Source: Paracoccaceae bacterium (GTDB lineage: Bacteria; Pseudomonadota; Alphaproteobacteria; Rhodobacterales; Rhodobacteraceae). From it: a stretch of 12,746 nucleotides of DNA. Under the pieces are notes generated by a model. The model had not been told where the DNA came from, ran no database searches, and saw only the letters and a program-made list of their open reading frames with translations. The stretch covers positions 1 through 12,746 of the forward strand of contig RFZH01000052.1 of the NCBI GenBank assembly GCA_009920815.1, written 5' to 3'. Shown here in pieces: positions 1 through 6,355 of this stretch. The first letter of the stretch is position 1. Each line of letters begins with the position of its first letter. Position numbers and translations under genes: made by a program.

Positions 1-3
1 TAT

Positions 4-80
4 TGGCGATCCCACGAGGACTCGAACCCCGAACCTACTGATTAGAAGTCAGTTGCTCTATCCAGTTGAGCTATGGGACC
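4..80 (-). tRNA. tRNA-Arg (anticodon UCU)
   Basis: Read on the minus strand this is a complete 77-base tRNA including an encoded CCA (complement of 4-6). The acceptor stem GGTCCCA pairs with TGGGATC (one G-U), the D arm holds AGCTC...GAGC, and the T arm holds GGGGTTCGAGTCC-type sequence. The anticodon stem-loop CTGACTTCTAATCAG places TCT at positions 34-36, so it decodes AGA (and probably AGG). It lies just downstream of the cytochrome gene on the same strand but has its own promoter at 90-118. tRNA 3' ends are frequent integration sites; the region beyond this one is outside the window. Confidence 0.96.
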
Positions 81-89
81 GCTGCGGTC

Positions 90-118
90 TAACTAGCGCT
101 AATGATCATGGAATTCAA
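90..118 (-). promoter_or_regulatory. Promoter of tRNA-Arg
   Basis: On the minus strand there is TTGAAT (complement of 113-118), a 17-base spacer, then TAGTTA (complement of 90-95). The first tRNA base is at 80, so transcription should start a few bases upstream, around 83. The layout matches the tRNA-Gln promoter in this window (TTGAAC-N17-TAAGTA), which supports both. The -35 element sits only about 20 bases past the cytochrome stop codon. Confidence 0.6.
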
Positions 119-137
119 AAGCTATTTTTGTGTTCCA

Positions 138-1013
138 TCACTTTATTGATGTCAGATAGACCCCAATGGTGTTCAGATCTTCGTTGGGCAAATGGGCTAA
201 ATTCTCAATCACCTCTGCCATTTTACCGCCTGCAACATCATACTCGGGTGTAAAGCCTGATTTTAGATAGGCCGCAATGTCATCCGCGCTCCATTTTAAC
301 TTTTCGCGCGTAATAGCAGGGATGACGCCCTTGCCTGATGGATTCGGCGCACCTTGCATCCATTCAGACACCTGCAATCCGCCAAATATATCGCGAGGCG
401 TGTGGCATTCAGCGCAATGACCCAGAGCCTGCACCAGATAATGGCCTCGCGCTTCTACATCGGACAGGGTGGGCGCCGCTTGCCATTTCGTCGGGAAATA
501 CAACATTTTCCAGAACCCTAAGGGCCGTCGCCATTGCGCGATCAATGTCAGATCATGTGTATCGTTTGTCCTATCAGAATGCGGCAAGCTTTGCCAAAAA
601 GCCCATAGATCAGCAATATCTTGATCCGTCATGTAATGATAACTGTTGTAAGGAAAAGCAGGGTAATAGTGATCACCTTTTGGCGATACGCCATCACGCA
701 CAGCGATCACAAATTGCTCAAACGTCCATGACCCAATGCCAAAGTCTGGATCCATTGAAATATTTGGTGCGACAAAAGTCCCGAACGGGCTTTGGAATTT
801 TTGCCCCCCCGCGAGGATCATTTGATCGTCTTGGGGAGAATTTGGTGCACGATGACAGCCCGCACAGCCGGATGCATGAAACACCAACTTACCTGCGGCA
901 GGATTTCCGGTCAGTTGAGGATTTTCAATTCCATAGACTCTTGACTGGGAAAGCGCCCAAAAAAGACTCAATCCTGCAAGAAACAACAAAAAAAACAAGC
1001 GCAGTTTTGTCAT
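138..1013 (-). CDS. Membrane-anchored dihaem cytochrome c
   Basis: A 291-residue c-type cytochrome that should carry electrons in the periplasm for a membrane or periplasmic dehydrogenase. Residues 4-22 form one hydrophobic segment after MTKLR, an uncleaved anchor or signal peptide. Two haem sites are visible: CAGCH at 50-54 and CAECH at 200-204, one in each half, giving two cytochrome c domains. Candidate distal methionines are M128 in the SYHYMTDQD stretch and M265 in GGKMAEV. The layout resembles the cytochrome subunits of alcohol, gluconate or nicotinate-type dehydrogenases, but no dehydrogenase gene is adjacent, so the partner is unknown. An upstream ATG at 1049 is also in frame, but AGGGGG seven bases before the ATG at 1013, and the good signal sequence from there, favour the shorter start. 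The gene ends 57 bases before tRNA-Arg on the same strand. Confidence 0.9.
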   Translation of the reverse strand: MTKLRLFFLLFLAGLSLFWALSQSRVYGIENPQLTGNPAAGKLVFHASGCAGCHRAPNSPQDDQMILAGGQKFQSPFGTFVAPNISMDPDFGIGSWTFEQFVIAVRDGVSPKGDHYYPAFPYNSYHYMTDQDIADLWAFWQSLPHSDRTNDTHDLTLIAQWRRPLGFWKMLYFPTKWQAAPTLSDVEARGHYLVQALGHCAECHTPRDIFGGLQVSEWMQGAPNPSGKGVIPAITREKLKWSADDIAAYLKSGFTPEYDVAGGKMAEVIENLAHLPNEDLNTIGVYLTSIK

Positions 1014-1057
1014 ATCAATACCCCCTAGCCCCGAACGATACCTTAGCAAACGATCAC

Positions 1058-1069
1058 CTTTCGCGAAAG
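1058..1069. promoter_or_regulatory. Perfect 12-bp palindrome upstream of the cytochrome gene
   Basis: CTTTCGCGAAAG is a perfect palindrome 44 bases upstream of the cytochrome start codon. Its place fits an operator near that gene's promoter. I could not find a convincing -35/-10 pair around it, and I do not recognise the binding protein. It lies in the 339-base gap 1014-1352, which has no gene. Confidence 0.3.
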
Positions 1070-1107
1070 ACTTTTAGACCCTGACCAACCCAATGGCCGC
1101 GTCCCAC

Positions 1108-1133
1108 AATCAAATCAAATCAATATAATATTG
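1108..1133. promoter_or_regulatory. AATCA triplication next to a CAATAT-A-ATATTG dyad
   Basis: AATCA occurs three times in tandem at 1108-1122 and runs into the dyad CAATATAATATTG at 1121-1133. A smaller dyad GTCA-CACT-TGAC follows at 1133-1144. The block is much more A+T-rich than the surrounding sequence and sits about 100 bases upstream of the cytochrome start, so it may be a promoter or regulator site for that gene. No function is shown directly. Confidence 0.25.
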
Positions 1134-1312
1134 TCACACTTGACCGACGCGCTTGCGGATTATTGTTCCGTATTTGTCCGATTCTTGCGCGCAGGCCGTG
1201 TTTTTTGATACCATCGGGCAGGTCGGGGTGGCAAAGGTATTAATTCAACACTGTATAGAAATTGCACCCAAATATTTTGAATAAAATTTCGACTTTTTTT
1301 CGAATTTACCCC

Positions 1313-1341
1313 TTGAACAGCCGCGCAGGTCGGCGTAAGTA
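1313..1341 (+). promoter_or_regulatory. Promoter of tRNA-Gln
   Basis: TTGAAC at 1313-1318, a 17-base spacer and TAAGTA at 1336-1341 lie 11 bases before the first tRNA base at 1353. The element sequence, the spacing and the distance to the tRNA match the tRNA-Arg promoter at 90-118. The A+T-rich run just upstream (1261-1310) could act as an UP element; that last point is inference. Confidence 0.6.
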
Positions 1342-1352
1342 ACGCCTCACGT

Positions 1353-1427
1353 TGGGGTGTGGCCAAGTGGTAAGGCATCGGTTTTTGGTATCGTGTACCG
1401 TAGGTTCGAATCCTACCACCCCAGCCA
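1353..1427 (+). tRNA. tRNA-Gln (anticodon UUG)
   Basis: A complete 75-base tRNA with encoded CCA at 1425-1427. The acceptor stem TGGGGTG pairs with CACCCCA, and the T arm is GTAGG-TTCGAAT-CCTAC. The anticodon TTG is at 1385-1387 inside the loop TTTTGGT, so it decodes CAA and probably CAG. The anticodon stem is weak: TCGGT against ATCGT gives a U-U mismatch at 27-43 and a G-U pair at 30-40. The rest of the fold is regular, so I consider it functional. Confidence 0.96.
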
Positions 1428-1457
1428 ACACATCAAGATCAAACTTGCACATGCCTG

Positions 1458-1477
1458 ATAATCGTTAAATCGATTAT
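1458..1477 (+). terminator. Possible terminator hairpin after tRNA-Gln
   Basis: ATAATCG and CGATTAT form a perfect 7-bp stem around the 6-base loop TTAAAT, starting 30 bases after the tRNA. A T-rich but interrupted stretch, ending in TTTTT at 1491-1495, follows. The stem is A+T-rich and therefore weak, so it may instead be an operator for the EamA gene that starts 77 bases further on. Confidence 0.3.
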
Positions 1478-1554
1478 GTTTGTTCTTGTGTTTTTCAGAT
1501 ATAGCGTTGAATGATGCCTTCGTGCACTGTTGCCGCTTTGTTTGGTAAAATTCA

Positions 1555-2433
1555 ATGACATCTCAGCTTAATAATCCGCGCGGCATTGTCCTAATGGGCC
1601 TGGCAATGGTATTTTTCGGAGCGGCCGATACAATCGCGAAATTCTTTACCGCCCATTACCCAATTCTACAGGTGGTCGGCATTCGTCAGATGGGATTAAT
1701 CACAGGCGTGATATTATATGCGCTTATCGCCCAAAATGTATCCTTAAAATCTGATCAGAGGGGGCTGCAAATTTTTCGCGGGCTATCGGCAACTGGATCT
1801 GCATGTCTTTTTGTACTGGGAATTAATTTTATTCCTTTGGCGGATGCAACATCCATCGCTTTCATTGCGCCTCTGGTCGTTACGGTCTTGGGGTTTTTCA
1901 TTCTTGGAGAACCAGTGGGCTTGCGCCGCTGGACCGCGGTTGTCATCGGATTTATGGGTACGTTGATTATCATCCGACCAGGGTTTCAAACATTTGAATT
2001 CGGTCACTTATTCATCGTCTCAGCGGCATCTTTGTTTGCGGGACGTCAAATCATTTCGCGGTATCTTTCAACCTCAGATAACACGATGACAACCGTTGCC
2101 TACACCGCCATCACCAGCGCCGGAATTTTATTGGCGGTCCAGCCCTTTGTTTGGCAGCCTATTCAATCTTGGGAGCACATGGCCTTATTCGCCATCTACG
2201 CAATCCTTGCCGGAACGGGCGAGTTTTTGGTGATCAAAGCCTTAGAGATTGCACATGCCGTTGTCGTGGCACCTATGCAATATACGATTTTAATTTGGGT
2301 TACTTTGTACGGCGTTGTATTTTTCGGAATTTTTCCAGACATATTCACGTTCTTGGGGGCGGGCGTGATTATGGCATCGGGGGGATACACTTTGCTGCGC
2401 GAACACCAGATCAAATCCAGAAAGGCAAGTTAA
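1555..2433 (+). CDS. EamA-family (DMT) membrane transporter
   Basis: A 292-residue inner-membrane permease of the drug/metabolite transporter superfamily, probably with ten membrane helices in two EamA repeats (about residues 10-140 and 150-285). Visible hallmarks are the early segment GLAMVFFGAADTIAKF, the end of the first repeat with LGEPVGLRRW followed by LIIIRPG, and the C-terminal ITFLGAG-like last helices ending in a basic tail. Family members export amino acids, purines, S-adenosylmethionine and other small molecules; the substrate cannot be read from the sequence. The start ATG has no clear Shine-Dalgarno sequence; a later Met at residue 14 is possible but would trim the first helix. 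It is followed by an 84-base gap before the transketolase-like gene, so co-transcription is possible. Confidence 0.88.
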   Translation: MTSQLNNPRGIVLMGLAMVFFGAADTIAKFFTAHYPILQVVGIRQMGLITGVILYALIAQNVSLKSDQRGLQIFRGLSATGSACLFVLGINFIPLADATSIAFIAPLVVTVLGFFILGEPVGLRRWTAVVIGFMGTLIIIRPGFQTFEFGHLFIVSAASLFAGRQIISRYLSTSDNTMTTVAYTAITSAGILLAVQPFVWQPIQSWEHMALFAIYAILAGTGEFLVIKALEIAHAVVVAPMQYTILIWVTLYGVVFFGIFPDIFTFLGAGVIMASGGYTLLREHQIKSRKAS

Positions 2434-2517
2434 CCGAAAGGTTTAGTATTAGTACATTGTCCCGACTGGGTGCGTTTGGGTAACGTGGTCCAAATGAACA
2501 ACGGCGGGACACCTGAC

Positions 2518-4479
2518 ATGCCCAACATCCAAAACATGGCAAACGCCATTCGCTTTCTTGCGATTGACTCGATCCTAAACGCAGGCGAAGGCCACCAAGG
2601 GGTGCCGTTAGGAATGGCCGAAATCGCCGCGACGCTGTATGCCAATCACCTAAAAGCCGACCCAAACGCACCCCAATGGCACGATCGTGATCGTGTTGTA
2701 TTGTCAAATGGGCATGGTTCAATGCTGCTATACGCCCTTTTACACCTGTCGGGCTATCCGCACATGGATATCAACGCCTTAAAATCGTTTCGGAAAATCG
2801 GATCGGTTTGCGCGGGCCATCCCGAAATCGAACAACACGCTGGCATTGAAATAACCACCGGTCTGTTGGGCCAAGGCATCGCCTGTGCTGTTGGTATGGC
2901 TGTCGCCGAAGAACGCCTTGCGGCACAATTCGGACCATCGCGCGTGGATCACCGCACCTGGGCATTTGTCGGTGATGGATGCCTGCAAGAAGGGATTGGT
3001 CAAGAGGCCATATCACTCGCGGGCCACCTAAAGCTGGGCAAACTGACATTTCTTTGGGATGACAACCAGATCACAGATGACGGGGACACCGCATTATCAA
3101 TATCCGAAGATATCCCGGCACGTTTTCGCGCAGCGGGATGGCACGTCCAAATCGTTGATGGGCACGATATTACAGCCATTGATCGCGCCATTGATGTCGC
3201 AAAAGGCGATGATCGCCCATCCTTGATCGCCTGTCGCACCACAATTGCGCGAGGCATCCCTCGGTTGCAGGGACAGCGCGGGGGACATAGCGCACCCCTG
3301 ACCGCCCAAGATCGCGCAGAGGCGGCCTGTGTGTTGGGTTGGACCGAACCATCGTTTGCAATACCAAAAGCAATCTATGATGATTTCCGATCTTCAATGA
3401 CCCGCGGTCAGGTAGCACATTCCGAATGGAAAGACCGATTGAATGCAGATCACGACGCGGCCGAATATCACCGTTGGATGGCCTCGCAACTGCCGACAGA
3501 TTGGACACGTCAGGCAACTGAGATCATCGAAAAAATGGCCAATATTACCGCGCCACATCCCACGATCTTAGCCTCTGGCGATGTAATCGATGAATTGGCG
3601 AAGCGCCTGCCAGAAACGATAGTTTTGTGTGCTGATCTCGAAGCACCCACAAATCACAAAAGATCCCGACATGCATTCACGGCCCATGATCGCACCGGGT
3701 CATATGTGCATTGCGGCGTCCGCGAACATGTCATGGGGGCGATGTGTGACGGGATTGCCGCCCATGGGGGTTTACGTCCGATCAACGTAACTTATCTGGC
3801 CTTTGCCGATTATGAACGCCCTGCGATGCGCATGGCGGCGTTGATGCAATTGCCCGTCCCATTTGTGTTTAGCCACGATTCAATTGGCGTTGGATCAAAC
3901 GGGCCAACACACCAACCCGTCGAAATTTTGGCCAGCTTTCGCGCGATGCCAAATATCAATGTCTATCGCCCCGCGGATGCAATCGAAACGGCCGAATTGT
4001 GGTTGGATGCCTTAAGCACCAATAAAACGCCTGCTGTTTTTGCCCTGTCACGTCAAGCGGCCCACCCCGTGCGCACAACATTTGGAGAAAACCTTGCGGC
4101 AAAGGGTGGTTATATTTTGATGGAACCACAGGCCCCGCGCGACATCACGATCATCGCAACAGGCACCGAAACCGCATTGGCGGTCGATGCCGCCCATGAC
4201 TTGGCCAACCAAGGGATTAATGCAGCGGTAGTATCCCTGCCATGTTGGGAATTGTTCGAGGCCCAAGCGCCCGATTATCAGGCGAGTGTCTTAGGAACAG
4301 CGCCCCGCATCGCCATTGAGGCCGCAATGGAATTCGGCTGGGGCAAATGGTTGCGTCGCAAAGATGCCTTTATCGGCATGGACAGCTTTGGTGCATCGGC
4401 ACGTGCCGAGGTTCTCTATGAACATTTCGGTGTCACGGCGCAGGCCATTGTAACCCGCGCAAAGGAAATGGTCGCCTAA
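2518..4479 (+). CDS. Transketolase-like thiamine diphosphate enzyme
   Basis: A 653-residue cytoplasmic enzyme with the full transketolase layout: N-terminal diphosphate-binding domain, pyrimidine-binding domain (about 345-510) and C-terminal domain. Visible are the cofactor motif GDG (152-154) to DDN (N183), the catalytic Glu E403 in VREH, and HDSIGVG and GPTHQPVE. Starting at 2518 puts two active-site histidines at H26 and H66, the same numbers as in E. coli TktA, which is why I prefer this ATG to the upstream GTG at 2470 or ATG at 2494. Classical enzymes move a two-carbon ketol unit between sugar phosphates. Here the GEDG loop is GSNG, so the sugar-hydroxyl contact D469 of TktA is N461, and the phosphate-binding R358 aligns with a hydrophobic residue (I350). 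H461 and R520 equivalents (H453, R512) remain. The acceptor or donor may therefore differ. No pentose-phosphate or Calvin gene is nearby, so this is probably a specialised paralogue. Confidence 0.88.
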   Translation: MPNIQNMANAIRFLAIDSILNAGEGHQGVPLGMAEIAATLYANHLKADPNAPQWHDRDRVVLSNGHGSMLLYALLHLSGYPHMDINALKSFRKIGSVCAGHPEIEQHAGIEITTGLLGQGIACAVGMAVAEERLAAQFGPSRVDHRTWAFVGDGCLQEGIGQEAISLAGHLKLGKLTFLWDDNQITDDGDTALSISEDIPARFRAAGWHVQIVDGHDITAIDRAIDVAKGDDRPSLIACRTTIARGIPRLQGQRGGHSAPLTAQDRAEAACVLGWTEPSFAIPKAIYDDFRSSMTRGQVAHSEWKDRLNADHDAAEYHRWMASQLPTDWTRQATEIIEKMANITAPHPTILASGDVIDELAKRLPETIVLCADLEAPTNHKRSRHAFTAHDRTGSYVHCGVREHVMGAMCDGIAAHGGLRPINVTYLAFADYERPAMRMAALMQLPVPFVFSHDSIGVGSNGPTHQPVEILASFRAMPNINVYRPADAIETAELWLDALSTNKTPAVFALSRQAAHPVRTTFGENLAAKGGYILMEPQAPRDITIIATGTETALAVDAAHDLANQGINAAVVSLPCWELFEAQAPDYQASVLGTAPRIAIEAAMEFGWGKWLRRKDAFIGMDSFGASARAEVLYEHFGVTAQAIVTRAKEMVA

Positions 4480-6233
4480 TGCCCGTCAATAATCGCCTTT
4501 GCGTGTGACGCGCTAATATCACCTGCGTCCAGCATGGCACGGACGACGTGATCAATTTGTGCGCCAGTTGCCCCCGCGGATATCGCAATATTACGGGCAT
4601 GCAGGGTCATGTGACCGCGTTGGATGCCTTCGGTCGCCAAGGCGCGCAGGGCCGCCATATTCTGCGCCAATCCAACGGCGGCAATCACCTGTCCCAATTC
4701 ATTGGCGGACGTCACCTCCATCAAAGCCAATGCCGCTTGCGCTGCAGGATGGGATTTGGTCGCCCCACCCACCAATCCAACGGCCATCGGCAATTCGATT
4801 GAACCGCACAGCGCGTCATCGGACGAAATTTCCCACCGCGTCAACGATTGATACCGCCCCGTTTTGGCAGCATAGGCATGCGCCCCCGCTTCGATCGCGC
4901 GCCAATCATTGCCCGTCGCGATAACAATCGGATCGATGCCGTTCATGATACCCTTGTTATGCGTGGCCGCGCGATAGGGGTCGATCATGGCAAGTGTTGC
5001 CGCTTCGACAATGCCGTGGGCCACATCTTTGCCAGAGAAATTTGGCATATTCAGACCGTCAAACGGAATTTTCACCCGTGCCCGTGCCACACGTAAATCA
5101 GCAAGGTTGGACAGGATGCGCAACCGCACGCGGCCGCCGGTGATGTGTTCCACGCGCGGCGCCAACATCTCGGCCATGGTATTGACTGTATTTGCCCCCA
5201 TCGCATCACGCACATCAACGAGAATGTGCAAAACAACCATTGGGCCCAAAGGCGTATCTGGAAATTCATGCACCTCAATATCTTTGCACCCTCCACCCAG
5301 TCCAACCAAAACGTGATCCTTTGAATTCGCCAAAGATATGAGGGATTCTTTGTGTTCAAACAAAATCTGGCGCACGGATGCAGGGTTTGACACACCCGTG
5401 ATCTGGATCTGACCACGCATTATCGGTTGACTGTGTGACGCCGAAAACCCGCCATAGGGTGCCGCGAGTTTGGCCATATGGGATGCGGCCGCGACGACGG
5501 ATGGCTCTTCGACCGCCATTGGGATCAAAAAGTGCTTTCCATTCACAACGAAATTGGTGGCAACGCCCAACGGCAATTCAAAGACACCAACCACATTTTC
5601 AATCATGCCGTCCGCACGATCCAAGGACACGGGGTGGCTGATCCGCAGCTCTTGCGAATGCAGCATCATGCGTGGATGGTCGTGATAGGTTTCAGGCGCA
5701 TAAATTGGGTCGCCCAAGATGGGATGTCCCATAGACAAACAATGCACGCGCAGTTGATGTGACCGGCCCGTTTTGGGTTCCAACCGCAAGCGGCTTTCGC
5801 CATTGCCAACCTTGGTGCGCGTCCATTCCGTTACCGCCGGTTTCCCTGTGTCGTGACACACCATTTGCCTTGGGCGGTTTGGCCAATCCACGATAAGCGG
5901 TAAATCAATCACTCCGCTTTTTTCCGCAACCTCACCCGCGACCCGCGCGATATAGACCTTTTTGGTGGTGCGTTTTTCAAACTGCATCGACAAAGTGCGT
6001 TGTGCATGTGGCGTCAGGGCAAAGACCATAACACCCGAGGTATCGCGATCCAACCGATGAACCAATAACGCATCTGGAAACGCGGTTTGCACACGGGTCA
6101 ATAAACAATCCGCCAGGTCTTCGCCGCGGCCGGGGACAGACAACAAACCTGCAGGCTTATCAACAGCCACGATATGAGCGTCTTCGTGCAACAGGACCAA
6201 AGGGTCCATCGGGGGATCATAGGGTGTAATCAT
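4476..6233 (-). CDS. rluA-mvaA: RluA pseudouridine synthase fused to class II HMG-CoA reductase
   Basis: One uninterrupted 585-codon frame encodes two unrelated enzymes. Residues 1-203 match E. coli RluA (23S rRNA U746 / tRNA U32 pseudouridylation): PYDPP start, LLSVPGR, HRLDRDTSG with catalytic D62, DLPLIVDWPNRP, TGRSHQLRVH and GHPILGDPIYA. The copy stops at SHPVS, about a dozen residues short of the RluA end. Residues 204-585 match P. mevalonii HMG-CoA reductase from its residue 44 to its end, with a constant offset of 160: E243, K427, D443 and H541 equal catalytic E83, K267, D283 and H381, and D306 equals D146, the residue linked to NADH preference. DAMGANTVNT is present. The first 43 reductase residues are absent. 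That enzyme type interconverts mevalonate and HMG-CoA, often in mevalonate catabolism, but no HMG-CoA lyase or mevalonate kinase is in the window. The stop overlaps that of the convergent transketolase gene. The ATG at 6233 fits the RluA N-terminus, although CGGGGG lies unusually close to it. Confidence 0.9.
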   Translation of the reverse strand: MITPYDPPMDPLVLLHEDAHIVAVDKPAGLLSVPGRGEDLADCLLTRVQTAFPDALLVHRLDRDTSGVMVFALTPHAQRTLSMQFEKRTTKKVYIARVAGEVAEKSGVIDLPLIVDWPNRPRQMVCHDTGKPAVTEWTRTKVGNGESRLRLEPKTGRSHQLRVHCLSMGHPILGDPIYAPETYHDHPRMMLHSQELRISHPVSLDRADGMIENVVGVFELPLGVATNFVVNGKHFLIPMAVEEPSVVAAASHMAKLAAPYGGFSASHSQPIMRGQIQITGVSNPASVRQILFEHKESLISLANSKDHVLVGLGGGCKDIEVHEFPDTPLGPMVVLHILVDVRDAMGANTVNTMAEMLAPRVEHITGGRVRLRILSNLADLRVARARVKIPFDGLNMPNFSGKDVAHGIVEAATLAMIDPYRAATHNKGIMNGIDPIVIATGNDWRAIEAGAHAYAAKTGRYQSLTRWEISSDDALCGSIELPMAVGLVGGATKSHPAAQAALALMEVTSANELGQVIAAVGLAQNMAALRALATEGIQRGHMTLHARNIAISAGATGAQIDHVVRAMLDAGDISASHAKAIIDGH

Positions 6234-6281
6234 GCCCCCGTGATTACGCGGAACATGTCAATTTTACAATGTCGAAATATC

Positions 6282-6308
6282 CGTGAAATTTTTGTTGATT
6301 TTTTCATG
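6282..6308. promoter_or_regulatory. Operator copy 1, CGTGAAA-N13-TTTCATG
   Basis: An interrupted dyad: CGTGAAA (6282-6288), 13 bases, TTTCATG (6302-6308), one mismatch between arms. It lies in the 122-base region between the divergent fusion gene and the XRE-cupin regulator gene. The second copy at 6321-6347 has the same length and spacing and agrees at about 21 of 27 positions. A -10-like TACAAT at 6265-6270 (no good -35) would start transcription just upstream of this copy, which would suit repression of the regulator's operon. Binding by the adjacent regulator is an inference. Confidence 0.55.
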
Positions 6309-6320
6309 AAACTCGGTCAG

Positions 6321-6347
6321 CGTGAAATTTATGGATTTTTTTTCACG
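6321..6347. promoter_or_regulatory. Operator copy 2, CGTGAAA-N13-TTTCACG
   Basis: A perfect interrupted dyad: CGTGAAA (6321-6327), 13 bases, TTTCACG (6341-6347). It begins exactly 39 bases after copy 1 and ends eight bases before the regulator's ATG at 6356, so a bound protein would cover the start region of that gene. CCGTGAAA at 6281 of copy 1 and TTTCACGG at 6341-6348 here are also perfect complements, so the two copies could cooperate. Confidence 0.6.
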
Positions 6348-6355
6348 GACCCCGA

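Noticed and set aside
136..151. CATCA-CTTTAT-TGATG hairpin across the cytochrome stop codon as a terminator
   Set aside because: The stem has only five A+T-rich pairs and no T-run follows on the minus strand.
338..1084. Plus-strand open frame of 248 codons
   Set aside because: It lies opposite the dihaem cytochrome gene, has no domain I recognise, and the minus-strand protein has two clear haem motifs and a ribosome site.
1263..1308. A+T-rich stretch with an imperfect AAATTTCGA / TCGAATTT dyad as a terminator
   Set aside because: The arms need a one-base bulge and the T-run is in the loop. An upstream promoter element for tRNA-Gln is the simpler reading.
2432..2443. AACC-GAAA-GGTT hairpin at the EamA stop codon as a terminator
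   Set aside because: The stem has only four pairs and no T-run follows. The TTAGTA tandem repeat after it (2443-2454) has no clear role either.
6234..6355. A riboswitch in the leader of the demethylase operon
   Set aside because: I saw no glycine, SAM, SAH or THF riboswitch core. The visible structure is the pair of protein-type dyads.
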